NCBI RefSeq assembly: GCF_022631375.1
Contig: NZ_JALBGC010000005.1
Span: 186,001 to 250,000, forward strand
Direction: 5' to 3'
DNA from: Hymenobacter cyanobacteriorum
GTDB taxonomy: Bacteria; Bacteroidota; Bacteroidia; Cytophagales; Hymenobacteraceae
Length of the DNA: 64,000 nucleotides
Positions within the stretch are counted from its first letter, which is position 1, and every line of letters starts with the position of its first letter. Below the pieces are notes generated by a model. The model did no database searches. It saw nothing but the letters and a program-made list of their open reading frames with translations, and was not told the DNA's origin. Position numbers and translations under genes: made by a program. Positions 16,874-25,518 of the stretch are shown one piece after another.

Positions 16874-18280
16874 CTACTCGCCCGGCTTCAGCCGCTGGAA
16901 TGCGTTATTCAGCACCTCCGCCCAGGTGGGGTGGGCCAGAATCATATCCTGCAAGTCCTGGTAGCGCAGCTTGCCGGCCATCGCCAGCTGGAACATGGTC
17001 ATGATTTCGCCGCCCTGCTCGCAGAACACGGCCGCACCCAGCAGCCGGTCGTCCTCGCCCACCAGCACTTCCACGAAGCCCTCGGTTTCGCCCGTCTGCA
17101 CCGCCCGCCCGATGGTGCGGGCCGGCAGCCGGCTCACGCGGTAGGGGATACCCTTTTCCTTGGCCTGATTCTTCGAGAGGCCGATGCGGCCCAACTGCGG
17201 CTCGGTGAACACCACGTAGGGCATATCCCGGCCTTCGGTGGTGCGCTTGCTGCCGTGCAGCAGGGCGTCGCGCACAATGCGGTAGTCGTCGTAGCTGATG
17301 TGGGTGAACTGCGGGCCGCCCTTCACGTCGCCCAGCGCATACACGCCGCGGGTGCCGGTTTGCAGGTGCTCGTTCACTTCGATGTAGCCTTTCTTATCGA
17401 GCGTGATGCCGGTGTGTTCGAGGCCGAGGTCGGCGGTGTTGGGCTCGCGGCCCACGGCCACCAGCAGGTGGCTGCCCCGCAGGCGGCGCTCGCCGTCTTT
17501 GGTATCCACCGTTAGGGTAAGGTGGCCATCGGCGGCGCGGCTCACGCGGCGGGCGGTGGCCCCCAGCACCAGCTCCACGCCGGCTTCCACAAGGCATTCT
17601 TCGAGCGGGTGGCTCACGTCGGGGTCTTCGCGAGCCATCAGGCGCGGCTTGGTGTCAACGATGGTCACGCGTGAGCCCAGCCGCCGGAACATCTGGCCAA
17701 ACTCCACTCCGATGTAGCTGCCGCCCATGATGATGAGGTGCTCGGGCTGCTCCGTTAGGTTCAGCAGCAGCGAGTCGCTGGTGAGGTAGCCGCTTTCGAG
17801 CAGGCCGGGCAGGTCGGGCACGGCGGCCTTGGTGCCGGTGTTGATGAAGATGAGCGGGGCCGTGAGCAGCTGCTCGCCGCCGCCCTCGGCCAGCACCACG
17901 CGCAGCGTGTGCGGGGCCGTGAACCGGGCCCGCCCCCGGATAACGGTAATGCCCTCGCGGTCTTCCGTCAGCTTGCGGTGCAGGCTGTCGCGCGAGTGCT
18001 GGCGCAGCAGGTGCATGCGCGCAATCACGGCCGCGAAATCCACCACCGGCTCCATCGCGCCAATGCCCAGCTCGCCGGCCGTGCGCACGTGGTGCGCCCG
18101 CTGGGCCGAAGCCAGCAATGCCTTGGTGGGCGCGCAGCCGTAGTTGATGCAGGAGCCACCCAGGTGGTCACTCTCGATGAAGCCCACGCGGCGGCCGGCT
18201 TCGGCCAGCGCGTAGGCCAGCGGCGTGCCGGCCTGGCCAGCGCCAATAATGAGGGCATCGAATGAATCAGCAGCGGGCAT
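16874..18280 (-). CDS. FAD-dependent pyridine nucleotide-disulfide oxidoreductase (mercuric-reductase-like)
   Basis: 468 residues. N-terminal FAD fold LIIGAGQAGTPLAYALAEAG, then the redox-active disulfide motif GGSCINYGCAPTKAL (two Cys separated by four residues), a second Rossmann motif IIMGGSYIGVEFGQ for NAD(P)H, GREPNTADLGLE and YALGDVKGGPQFTH for FAD. The dimerisation domain carries the His/Glu dyad in AHPTWAEVL. The Cys pair characteristic of the C-terminus of true MerA is absent (the chain ends LKPGE), and no mer genes are nearby, so mercury reduction is unlikely. The natural substrate is unknown. An imperfect -7 box (TACCTTTT, 18351-18358) lies upstream. Confidence 0.85.
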   Translation of the reverse strand: MPAADSFDALIIGAGQAGTPLAYALAEAGRRVGFIESDHLGGSCINYGCAPTKALLASAQRAHHVRTAGELGIGAMEPVVDFAAVIARMHLLRQHSRDSLHRKLTEDREGITVIRGRARFTAPHTLRVVLAEGGGEQLLTAPLIFINTGTKAAVPDLPGLLESGYLTSDSLLLNLTEQPEHLIIMGGSYIGVEFGQMFRRLGSRVTIVDTKPRLMAREDPDVSHPLEECLVEAGVELVLGATARRVSRAADGHLTLTVDTKDGERRLRGSHLLVAVGREPNTADLGLEHTGITLDKKGYIEVNEHLQTGTRGVYALGDVKGGPQFTHISYDDYRIVRDALLHGSKRTTEGRDMPYVVFTEPQLGRIGLSKNQAKEKGIPYRVSRLPARTIGRAVQTGETEGFVEVLVGEDDRLLGAAVFCEQGGEIMTMFQLAMAGKLRYQDLQDMILAHPTWAEVLNNAFQRLKPGE

Positions 18281-18432
18281 ATTTGGGGGGTGAGGGAACG
18301 TGGACTACTCCTTACGGTTGGGCTAAGCCGGTGGCCGGTTTCGGGCGGTGAAAAGGTAGGAATGGCGGCGCGATACACGGAATTCCGCGCCCGCCCGTTA
18401 GCGCAGCGGCCGCCAGTGCCGATTATTGCACC

Positions 18433-19167
18433 ATGAAGTCATTCTCGCGTTTGCTGTGGGCCCTGGGGCCGTTGGGGGTATCGGGCTGTGCCTCGCTGTA
18501 TTTTCCGCCGCCGCCACACGCGCCCATGCTCACGCACCAAGGCGAGTTCTACGGGGCCGTGAGCACCAACCAGCACACCAACTACGCCCTGCAAGGGGCT
18601 TACGGCCTCACCAACCACTTGGCGGTGGCGGGCACGTTCTCGTCGTTGCACCGCAAAAAGGCCAACCGCACCGAGAACATCGACTTCGCCGAAGCCAGCC
18701 TCGGCTACTTCACCCGCCTGCCCGACAAGCGCGTGCTCGAAGTGTACGTGGGCGGCGGCGGCGGGGCTACCGAGCGCATCGAGCGCAACGACGCCCAGCA
18801 AACCACCCGCACCCTCGACGGCAGCCTGTCCAAAATCTTCGCCCAGGTAAACTACGCCAAGAAGAAGCAGAACAGCCTGCACCTCTTCAACCGCGACTTC
18901 CCGCTCACCTACGGCGCGGCCATGCGCCTGAGCTACATGCAGCTCAACAACTTCACCATCAACGGCGCGGCGGCCCCCGGCGAAAACAACGTGTTTTTCG
19001 AACCCATCACCTTCACTCGCACCCAGATTGCGGGCCCCGTGCAGCTGCAGCTCATCAGCGGCCAGATTTTCGGCCTGCGCAACAACGAGTTTCTGAAAGC
19101 CGCCAACTCGGTTTTTCAGGTGGGTATCGTCATCAACCTCGACAAAAACACCACGCTGGACGACTGA
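18433..19167 (+). CDS. Putative outer-membrane beta-barrel lipoprotein
   Basis: 244 residues. The leader MKSFSRLLWALGPLGVSGC ends in a lipobox (VSGC), giving a lipid-modified Cys19. The mature chain has many alternating aromatic/polar strands (GEFYGAVSTNQHTNYALQGA, AEASLGYFTR, EVYVGGGGGATERI, AMRLSYMQLNNF) and ends on a strand FQVGIVINL, consistent with a small beta barrel. No specific family recognised; similar proteins are common in Bacteroidetes and are annotated as hypothetical. Convergent with the next gene, whose stop is 17 bases away. Confidence 0.75.
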   Translation: MKSFSRLLWALGPLGVSGCASLYFPPPPHAPMLTHQGEFYGAVSTNQHTNYALQGAYGLTNHLAVAGTFSSLHRKKANRTENIDFAEASLGYFTRLPDKRVLEVYVGGGGGATERIERNDAQQTTRTLDGSLSKIFAQVNYAKKKQNSLHLFNRDFPLTYGAAMRLSYMQLNNFTINGAAAPGENNVFFEPITFTRTQIAGPVQLQLISGQIFGLRNNEFLKAANSVFQVGIVINLDKNTTLDD

Positions 19168-19184
19168 GGTGTCTGGGGTTCGGC

Positions 19185-19964
19185 CTACAGCTCCCGCACC
19201 ACTAGTTCCAGACCCGCGTTGCTAATGGCGCATTGCGGGCAGTTGGGATAGGAAGCCAGCCGCTGCTGCCAACTGTTTTTTCGGCGCACGTAGTCCCAGG
19301 TTTGGGGCTGCCCGGTGGTGCGAATGCCGCGCACGTTAATGAAATCCATGGCATTCACGAAGAGCTGTTTATGTGGGGTAGCCGGATTCCCCAAGCGCAC
19401 GTGTACGAAGGGCCGCGGTTTGCCGAAACCGTGGTCCGCAAAAGTAGTATCGCCCAAAAACTGATAAGGCGGCTCGGGCGCGCCTTCAGCCACGACGAAC
19501 AGGCCTTTGGCTGGCATCGTGATGTGATAAGCGCGCACGTCGAGCGTTAGCACGCTGTCGTGGGCACGGCGCACTTCGCGGTCGGTTACCGCAATCGGCG
19601 CGGGCAGCAACAGTTGCGCCGAAGGAGCGTGCGTGCTGCTATCGGGCAAGGCCAAGTTCAGCAGCAACAGGCCCGTATTGCTACGGTTATACTGTTTTGA
19701 CACCAGCACGCGAATTCCGGTGAGGTCGTATTCGTGCGAACGGGTAGGCGGCTTGTGGAACACAGCAAATTTTCGGCCCGGTGTAAGCGAAGCCGTTACG
19801 ACTTCCGGCCCTGGCACTGCCGCCAGCGTGAGCACGCGGGTGGTGCCGGTCACGGCCACGGTATCGAGGGTGGCCTTCATGGTGGGCAGGGGCGAGGTGG
19901 TTTGGGCGCGGGCAGTAGCGCCGGCCAGCAAGCTGCCGGCCAGGAGATAGAAACGAAATTTCAT
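19185..19964 (-). CDS. Secreted hypothetical protein
   Basis: 259 residues with a clear signal peptide (MKFRFYLLAGSLLAGATARA then Q). The mature part is beta-rich; the C-terminal section has a paired Cys motif (YPNCPQC) and the family is not recognised. A -7 box TAGCTTTG (19993-20000, minus strand) lies 28 bases upstream of the ATG without a good -33 partner. Its promoter therefore lies between it and the terminator at 20025-20055, which isolates it from the T9SS gene upstream. Confidence 0.7.
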   Translation of the reverse strand: MKFRFYLLAGSLLAGATARAQTTSPLPTMKATLDTVAVTGTTRVLTLAAVPGPEVVTASLTPGRKFAVFHKPPTRSHEYDLTGIRVLVSKQYNRSNTGLLLLNLALPDSSTHAPSAQLLLPAPIAVTDREVRRAHDSVLTLDVRAYHITMPAKGLFVVAEGAPEPPYQFLGDTTFADHGFGKPRPFVHVRLGNPATPHKQLFVNAMDFINVRGIRTTGQPQTWDYVRRKNSWQQRLASYPNCPQCAISNAGLELVVREL

Positions 19965-20024
19965 GCAGAAGAAAGGAAGCGGAAACAGTTGGCAAAGCTA
20001 GCCCAACGGCAGATGAATATCCAT

Positions 20025-20055
20025 AAAAAAAGCCCCGGCAACGGCCGGAGCTTTT
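20025..20055 (-). terminator. Terminator, duplicated from the sucD terminator
   Basis: On the minus strand AAGCTCCGGCC/GGCCGGGGCTT forms a stem with a T tract. It resembles the stem at 21922-21956 and lies in the same position relative to sucD sequence, so it is part of the same duplication. It now terminates the T9SS gene. Confidence 0.85.
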
Positions 20056-20082
20056 CGTAGCTGAAGTAGCAGCGGGCAATTG

Positions 20083-20191
20083 CTTACCCCCCAGCACACG
20101 CAGCATGGTGTCGCCAATCTCGGCGGGCGAATCCACCACGTGGATGCCGCACTCGCGCATGATGGCCATATTTAGCGGCGGCCGTGTCGTG
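20083..20191 (-). pseudogene. Duplicated 3' end of sucD
   Basis: On the minus strand this encodes [20 protein letters not shown] and TMLRVLGGK, identical at protein level to the last residues of SucD (21981-22090), with a handful of base differences, one single-base insertion near its upstream edge and loss of the stop codon. Homology begins only six bases after the stop of the T9SS gene at 20197. No start and no catalytic part are present, so it is a remnant. Confidence 0.9.
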
Positions 20192-20196
20192 GGTGC

Positions 20197-21882
20197 TTAT
20201 TGGGTGGCCAGCCGCAGGGTGCGCCGGCCCGCCGGTGTCTCCACTTGCAGCAGGTAAAGGCCGGTGGGCAAATCAGGCGGCAGGGCCAGCGTGCCATCTG
20301 CTGGCAAGGCAACTGGTACCGTTCGCCGTTGCCCGGCCAAATCGTAGAGGCTGCACCGCGCCGGTCCCGTGCCAGTGCCCTGTACCGTAACACGGCTCCG
20401 CGCCGGATTGGGAAATACGCGCAGCTCCGGCAGGTGCTGGCCCGGTGTGGTGGCAGTGCCCAGGCGGTAGTCGGTGATGCCGATATCGTCGAGGCTGATG
20501 CGCGGATTAGTGGCGCCGGCGGTGTTGGTGCTGCTGAAGCGCAGGCGCACGTTGCCCGTCCGGTTGGCCGTGAAGGTGTAGGGCGAGAGCGTGCCCGTGA
20601 GCGTGGGCGCAGTCGCCGTGCCCAGCAGGCTGGTGAAGGTGACGCCACCGTCGGTTGAGATTTCGGGCACGAACGAGGCGCCGGTTTCGGTGGCGTAGGT
20701 GGCGGCGCTCACCGTCACCACGCCCGCGCCATTGGGCTTGTCCACGTCCATTTCGATGAACCCGCCCCCGCGCAGTCGCGCCGATTTAAGGCCGTTGAAT
20801 TTGTCGGCCCCGCTGGTTGTGCCAATTAGCGCTTCGCCGAAAGTCCAGCCGCCGCTTTGCAACTGCACCGAGGCCGGAGCATAAGCGGTTTTCGTGCCGG
20901 CTTCAAAGTCTTCGAAGAAAGACGGTGGCGCGGCTGTTACGGTAAAGGGCACGGCGCTCACGGCGGCCCCGTTCGGGTTCGTCACGCTGATGAGGCCAGT
21001 GGTAGCGCCAGGCGGCACCACCGCATAGATTTCCGTCGGGTTCGGCACCCTGGGGAAAGGCGCCGCCTGTAAGCCATTGAAAAAAATGCTGGAGCCGAAG
21101 CTGCCGGGCGCCAGGTTGGTGCCGTTGATGGTGACGCTGGTGCCAACCGGCCCGCTGGTGGGGGTGAAACCGGTGATGGTAGGCGGACCGGGGTTGATGG
21201 TGAAAAACTTCATGCCTCCCATGGAACTGCCCCCGCCACCGGGCGGCGGATTGCCCGCGTTGAAATAGGTAGTTACCGGGGCCGACACGCTCGGAAGCGC
21301 AACCAGTGCCGTTAGCTGCGTGGAAGAAACGTAGGTGGCCGTGATGCTGACGGAGCCGGCCTGCATCCCAACAGTGGCACCCGGTACAAACCCGCTGCCA
21401 TAAAAATTAACGACAACCTGGGTGCCGCCAAGCCCGGATGTAGGCGCAATGCTATTCAGAACACTGGCCGGATTGGGCGTGGGAGCGGCTGTCACCGTGC
21501 CGGATACGGCAACGTTTTGGGTGGCAACCCCCGGGCTGCTGATGCTTATATTGCCGCTCACCGGCCCCAGCACGGCCCCGGTCAGGCGCACATACAGCGG
21601 AATGTTGACGAATCGGCCGCCGGCTTGGGTTAGCACAATGGACGAGCCGAAGCTAAAGCCAGACGTCCACGACACCTCGAACCCTGCGGGCGCCGTAGCC
21701 GTCACGTTGCCTGTCAGGCCGCTGCCGTTCACCAGCACGCTTTGCTGCGCCGAAGGCGTGCCCACGGCCGTGGTGAAGCCCCCCAGGCTAGCGGGTAATG
21801 CCGTCAACGTTTGCCCATGGGCCACCAGGCTGGTGATGAGCAGCGTCAGAACCAAAAGACAATGTGTAAAGGGTTGGCGCAT
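20197..21882 (-). CDS. T9SS type A sorting-domain protein with IPT/TIG domains
   Basis: 561 residues. Signal peptide MRQPFTHCLLVLTLLITSLV then AHGQ. Next comes a beta-sandwich with VLVNGSGLTGNVTATAPAGF, then two IPT/TIG-like domains (IAPTSGLGGTQVVVNFYGSG and ITGFTPTSGPVGTSVTINGT), a jelly-roll-like domain (about 300-470), and a C-terminal sorting domain starting LPELRVFPNPARSRVTV and ending in GLYLLQVETPAGRRTLRLA. It should be exported by the type IX system and attached to or released from the cell surface. It lies between two copies of the sucD 3' end, which suggests it entered this locus by a duplication-linked insertion. Confidence 0.88.
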   Translation of the reverse strand: MRQPFTHCLLVLTLLITSLVAHGQTLTALPASLGGFTTAVGTPSAQQSVLVNGSGLTGNVTATAPAGFEVSWTSGFSFGSSIVLTQAGGRFVNIPLYVRLTGAVLGPVSGNISISSPGVATQNVAVSGTVTAAPTPNPASVLNSIAPTSGLGGTQVVVNFYGSGFVPGATVGMQAGSVSITATYVSSTQLTALVALPSVSAPVTTYFNAGNPPPGGGGSSMGGMKFFTINPGPPTITGFTPTSGPVGTSVTINGTNLAPGSFGSSIFFNGLQAAPFPRVPNPTEIYAVVPPGATTGLISVTNPNGAAVSAVPFTVTAAPPSFFEDFEAGTKTAYAPASVQLQSGGWTFGEALIGTTSGADKFNGLKSARLRGGGFIEMDVDKPNGAGVVTVSAATYATETGASFVPEISTDGGVTFTSLLGTATAPTLTGTLSPYTFTANRTGNVRLRFSSTNTAGATNPRISLDDIGITDYRLGTATTPGQHLPELRVFPNPARSRVTVQGTGTGPARCSLYDLAGQRRTVPVALPADGTLALPPDLPTGLYLLQVETPAGRRTLRLATQ

Positions 21883-21921
21883 AGAGCTGCTCGGAAAAGT
21901 GAAGGATGAATGAAGGTAAAT

Positions 21922-21956
21922 AAAAAAGCTCCGGCCGCAATGGCCGGAGCTTTTTC
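21922..21956 (-). terminator. Rho-independent terminator of sucD
   Basis: On the minus strand AAGCTCCGGCCATTGCGGCC and GGAGC with T6 follow the sucD stop by about 25 bases. A near copy is at 20025-20055. Confidence 0.9.
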
Positions 21957-21980
21957 AAAAACTTAAATAAGCAGTGCGAA

Positions 21981-22862
21981 TTACTTGCCGCCCAGCACGC
22001 GCAGCATGGTGTCGCCAATCTCGGCGGGCGAATCCACGACGTGGATGCCGCACTCGCGCATGATGGCCATTTTGGCAGCGGCCGTGTCGTCGGCACCGCC
22101 TACGATGGCACCGGCGTGGCCCATGCGGCGGCCGGGAGGGGCCGTCTGACCGGCGATGAAACCTACCACGGGCTTCTTGTTGCCGGTTTCTTTAATCCAA
22201 CGAGCGGCTTCGGCTTCCATGCCGCCGCCGATTTCGCCAATCATCACGATGCCTTCGGTTTCGGGGTCGTTCATCAGCAATTCCACCGCCTCTTTGGTAG
22301 TGGTGCCGATGATGGGGTCGCCGCCGATGCCGATGGCCGTGGTCTGGCCCAGGCCGGCTTTGGTGAGCTGGTCAACGGCTTCGTAAGTCAGGGTGCCCGA
22401 CTTGCTCACAATGCCGATTTTACCTTTCGAGAAGATGAAACCGGGCATGATGCCCACTTTGCACTCGCCGGCGGTCATCACGCCGGGGCAGTTCGGCCCA
22501 ATCATGGTGATGCCCTTGCGGTCCTTCAGGTAGTGCTTCACGGCAATCATGTCCTTGGTCGGGATGCCTTCGGTGATGGTGATAATCACCTTGATGCCGG
22601 CATCGGCCGCTTCCATAATCGCATCGGCGGCGAAAGCCGGGGGCACGAAAATGATGCTGGTATCAGCGCCGGCCTTCTCCACGGCCTCGGCCACGGTGTT
22701 GAACACGGGACGGCCGAGGTGCTCGGTGCCGCCTTTGCCGGGCGTCACGCCGCCTACCACGTTGGTGCCGTAGTCCATCATTTGCTGGGCGTGGAACGAG
22801 CCCTCGGAGCCGGTGAAGCCCTGCACGATAACCTTGGAATTTTTATTGACCAGAACGCTCAT
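21981..22862 (-). CDS. sucD: Succinate-CoA ligase, ADP-forming, alpha subunit
   Basis: 293 residues from ATG at 22862; longer in-frame extensions upstream run through the promoter and are rejected. It pairs with SucB (not in the window) to interconvert succinyl-CoA and succinate with nucleotide phosphorylation in the TCA cycle. The CoA-binding Rossmann segment is [18 protein letters not shown], a second motif is GPNCPGVM, and the phosphorylated histidine is His249 in [11 protein letters not shown], matching E. coli His246. Length is typical (289 in E. coli). It has its own well-formed promoter and terminator, so sucC/D are not in one operon here. Confidence 0.97.
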   Translation of the reverse strand: MSVLVNKNSKVIVQGFTGSEGSFHAQQMMDYGTNVVGGVTPGKGGTEHLGRPVFNTVAEAVEKAGADTSIIFVPPAFAADAIMEAADAGIKVIITITEGIPTKDMIAVKHYLKDRKGITMIGPNCPGVMTAGECKVGIMPGFIFSKGKIGIVSKSGTLTYEAVDQLTKAGLGQTTAIGIGGDPIIGTTTKEAVELLMNDPETEGIVMIGEIGGGMEAEAARWIKETGNKKPVVGFIAGQTAPPGRRMGHAGAIVGGADDTAAAKMAIMRECGIHVVDSPAEIGDTMLRVLGGK

Positions 22863-22926
22863 TCGGAGGTGTTTTTGAGGAGATTGGTGGGGTGGGACGC
22901 CCCGGCCCGGTCGGGCTGCGGCGCTG

Positions 22927-22956
22927 CAAAAGTAGGGCATTTTGGGGCTAGGGCAA
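22927..22956 (-). promoter_or_regulatory. Bacteroidetes-type promoter of sucD
   Basis: On the minus strand TTG (22956-22954), 19 bases, then TACTTTTG (22934-22927): a full match to TTG-N19-TAnnTTTG, 64 bases before the sucD ATG. Apart from this, the 305-base gap 22863-23167 is very GC-rich (GCGCGCGCGC tract near 22978) and shows no gene. Confidence 0.8.
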
Positions 22957-23167
22957 GCCGCCCGGCGCAGAGAAGCCGCGCGCGCGCGGAAAAGCCGCCA
23001 GGGCCGGGGCAGCCGGGGCCTGCAAACGTCCGAAAAAGATTCGGGGCCGGCGAGCAAAGGGCGGGTCGCCCGGCCGGGCCTTTCCCGGCCGCCGCCTGGC
23101 CGCGCCGCCGTGCCCCGGGGCTGGCCTGTATATTAGCGGCGCTTCCCCACGCCTGTTCGCTCCCGCT

Positions 23168-23890
23168 TTGGCTACCATCCCGTTTTCCGCCCTGCCCCCT
23201 GACGAAGCCGCACGCCTGCGCAGTCTGCGCGCGGTCGAATTGCTGCCAGCCCTCACCGAGCCGGTGTTCAGCGAATTTGTGGCCCTCTCGGCCCGTATTT
23301 TCAACTTGCCCATCTCCCTCATTTCGGTGGTGGAAGAAACCGACGTGTATTACCCCGCCAACGTGGGCATGCCCGAAAACAAGCAGCAGCCACGGGCCGC
23401 GGCCCTGTGCTCTACCGCCGTGGCGCAGGCCCGGGCCGTGGTGTACCACGACCTGCTGCTGGAAGAGCTGCCGGACGTGCCCCCGCAGGCGCTGCGCGCC
23501 GCCGAAGCCAACGGCCTGCGCTTCTACGCGGGGGCGCTGCTGCTGCTGCCCGACCAGCGCCCGCTCGGCACGCTGTGCGTCATCGACCGGGTACCCCGCG
23601 CGTTCACGTTCGAAGAGCAGCGCATTCTGGAGCTGCTGGCGGCGCTGGTGAGCCGCACCGTGGCCGTGCGCCACCTCTGCCGCCTCTACCCCCAAACCGG
23701 CGAGGCCCAGTGGGCCCGCCTTAGCGTCGAGCTGGAAGAAGAAGTACAGGCGCTCAACGCCTTAGTGCGTTACCTTGGTGCCCGCCACGGTACTTTGGTG
23801 CCGGTGCCGGCGGCGTTTCTGGCCCAGGTCGAAAGCCGCCTGCGCGACCTGCAGGCCCTGCTCGACGCCTTCCACCCGGGTGCGCACTGA
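23168..23890 (+). CDS. GAF-domain protein
   Basis: 240 residues from a TTG at 23168; no in-frame ATG exists nearby, and the family's N-terminus (SLRAVELLP then FSEFVALSARIFNLPISLIS) aligns from this start. The GAF fold spans about residues 20-170 (LISVVEETDVYYPANVGMPE, LCSTAVAQARAVVYHDLLLE, ALLLLPDQRPLGTLCVIDR). The C-terminal helix (about 180-235) is probably a coiled coil. Similar stand-alone GAF proteins in Cytophagales are sensor-like and often occur beside histidine kinases, but none is adjacent here. Ligand unknown. Confidence 0.8.
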   Translation: MATIPFSALPPDEAARLRSLRAVELLPALTEPVFSEFVALSARIFNLPISLISVVEETDVYYPANVGMPENKQQPRAAALCSTAVAQARAVVYHDLLLEELPDVPPQALRAAEANGLRFYAGALLLLPDQRPLGTLCVIDRVPRAFTFEEQRILELLAALVSRTVAVRHLCRLYPQTGEAQWARLSVELEEEVQALNALVRYLGARHGTLVPVPAAFLAQVESRLRDLQALLDAFHPGAH

Positions 23891-23936
23891 GGCCGCGGGC
23901 CAAACGGCCCGCAGCGGCCGGGGGCACGGCGCGGCC

Positions 23937-23964
23937 TTGCGCCGGATGAGAGTTTGTACCTTTG
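23937..23964 (+). promoter_or_regulatory. Promoter of the PLP-dependent synthase gene
   Basis: TTG (23937-23939), 17 bases, TACCTTTG (23957-23964), 37 bases before the ATG at 24002. Good -7 box, slightly short spacer. Confidence 0.65.
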
Positions 23965-24001
23965 CGGCCTCACCTCCCATCTCCCCACCCATCATTTTCT
24001 G

Positions 24002-24979
24002 ATGTATTTCAACCACGTAATCGACGCTGTTGGTAACACGCCCCTCGTCAAGCTCAACAAGGTAACCGACGGTATCAAGGGCACCATTCTGGCCAAAGTC
24101 GAGTATTTCAACCCCGGCAACTCGGTGAAGGACCGCATGGCCATCCGCATGATTGAAGATGCCGAAAAGGCCGGCCTGATTAAGCCCGGTGGCACCATCA
24201 TCGAGGGCACCAGCGGCAATACCGGCATGGGCCTGGCCCTAGCCGCCATTGCGAAGGGCTACAAAACCATCTTCGTGATGAGCGACAAGCAGAGCAAGGA
24301 AAAGCAGGACATTCTGCGCGCCGTGGGTGCCCAGGTGGTGGTCTGCCCCGTGGATGTGGCCCCCGACGACCCGCGCAGCTACTACTCGGTAGCCCGCCGC
24401 CTGAATCAGGAAACGCCCAACTCGTTCTACCCCAACCAGTACGATAACCTCTCGAACGCCGCCGCGCACTACGACACCACCGGCCCCGAAATCTGGGCCC
24501 AGACCGAAGGCAAAATCACGCACTGGGCGGCCGGCGTGGGCACGGGCGGCACCATCTGCGGCGTGAGCAAGTACCTGAAGGAGCAGAACCCCGACATCTT
24601 CACGCTGGGCCTCGATACCTACGGCTCGGTGTTCAAGAAATACAAGGAGACGGGCATTTTCGACGAAAACGAAATTTACCCCTACAAAACCGAGGGCATA
24701 GGCGAAGACATTCTGCCCAAGAATGTCAACTTCGATGTCATCGACCAGTTCATTAAAGTAACCGACCAGGACGCGGCCGTGATGACGCGCCGCCTCGCCA
24801 AGGAAGAAGGCCTGTTTGTGGGCTGGAGCTGCGGCTCGGCCGTGCACGGCGCGCTGGAATACGCCCGCGAGCACCTCCAAGAAGATGACACCATGGTAAT
24901 TGTGCTGCCCGACCACGGCACGCGCTACCTCGGCAAAATCTACAACGACGACTGGATGCGCGCGCAGGGCTGGCTGTAG
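24002..24979 (+). CDS. PLP-dependent cysteine synthase / cystathionine beta-synthase core
   Basis: 325 residues from ATG 24002. Fold-type II PLP enzyme: the Schiff-base Lys is in NPGNSVKDRMA, the substrate loop TSGNTGMGLA binds the carboxylate, the phosphate loop is GVGTGGTICG, and the PLP-ring Ser sits in WSCGSAVHG. The C-terminus YLGKIYNDDWMRAQGWL resembles the catalytic core of cystathionine beta-synthases, whose CBS domains are missing here, as is usual in Bacteroidetes. It therefore either makes cysteine from O-acetylserine or condenses serine with homocysteine; sequence alone does not decide. Cytoplasmic. No other sulfur genes are nearby. Confidence 0.88.
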   Translation: MYFNHVIDAVGNTPLVKLNKVTDGIKGTILAKVEYFNPGNSVKDRMAIRMIEDAEKAGLIKPGGTIIEGTSGNTGMGLALAAIAKGYKTIFVMSDKQSKEKQDILRAVGAQVVVCPVDVAPDDPRSYYSVARRLNQETPNSFYPNQYDNLSNAAAHYDTTGPEIWAQTEGKITHWAAGVGTGGTICGVSKYLKEQNPDIFTLGLDTYGSVFKKYKETGIFDENEIYPYKTEGIGEDILPKNVNFDVIDQFIKVTDQDAAVMTRRLAKEEGLFVGWSCGSAVHGALEYAREHLQEDDTMVIVLPDHGTRYLGKIYNDDWMRAQGWL

Positions 24980-25049
24980 CCAGCCGGGCCATTGTGGGCG
25001 CGCCGCCGGGTTCGTATCTTCGTATCAGCTAGCAATATCATCCAAATCC

Positions 25050-25460
25050 ATGTCCGCCAATTTGAATCACATTGTACTCGTTGACGACAACGAAACCACG
25101 AGCTTCCTCAACAACCGTTTGTTGGGCCGGCTGGCCGTGGCCAACCAGGTCAGCACGTTTGCCCGCGCCGACGAGGCGTTTGAGCAGCTCTGGGGCGAGC
25201 AGGCCAGCGAAGGCAGCACGCCCGCACCCGACCTCGTATTTGTCGACCTGAAAATGCCCGGCGTGTCGGGCTTCGAGTTTCTGGAGCTCTACAACGCCCT
25301 GCCCCAGCCCGTGCAGGAGCAGACGGTGATGGCCGTGCTTACCACCTCGATGCACGGCGCCGATACCGCCCGCGTGGCCCAGTATCCCAACGTGGAGTAC
25401 CTCACCAAGCCGCTGACCGAAGAAAAAATGCGCAAGCTGCTGGAAAAACGGTTTCAGTAA
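25050..25460 (+). CDS. Single-domain response regulator
   Basis: 136 residues forming one receiver domain. Acidic pocket VDDN (about 11-14), phospho-acceptor Asp in VFVDLKMPG (about 67), Thr/Ser in VLTTSMHG and Lys in YLTKPL. No output domain is present, so it would act through protein partners, as in Rcp1/CheY-like regulators. A paralogue with the same N-terminal pattern (FLN.RLL.RL.VA.QV) is at 62493-62915, next to a kinase gene; this one has no adjacent kinase. A near-consensus -7 element (TATCTTCG at 25016-25023) lies upstream. Confidence 0.9.
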   Translation: MSANLNHIVLVDDNETTSFLNNRLLGRLAVANQVSTFARADEAFEQLWGEQASEGSTPAPDLVFVDLKMPGVSGFEFLELYNALPQPVQEQTVMAVLTTSMHGADTARVAQYPNVEYLTKPLTEEKMRKLLEKRFQ

Positions 25461-25479
25461 ACGGCCTGAAATTTTCAAT

Positions 25480-25518
25480 AAAAAAGCCCCGCTTTCTGGA
25501 TGAAGGCGGGGCTTTTTT
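25480..25518. terminator. Bidirectional terminator between convergent genes
   Basis: AAAAAAGCCCCGC and GCGGGGCTTTTTT form a stem with A and T tracts on both sides. It serves the response regulator on plus and the barrel gene on minus, whose stop codon it touches. Confidence 0.92.

Noticed and set aside
16874-18280. Call as mercuric reductase MerA
   Set aside because: The C-terminal Cys pair and N-terminal metal-binding domain are missing and no mer genes are near.
22041-23651. Plus-strand 536-codon open frame over sucD
   Set aside because: It is the complement of sucD plus the promoter gap; composition (His/Gly/Asp repeats) and overlap with two well-supported genes show it is a shadow.
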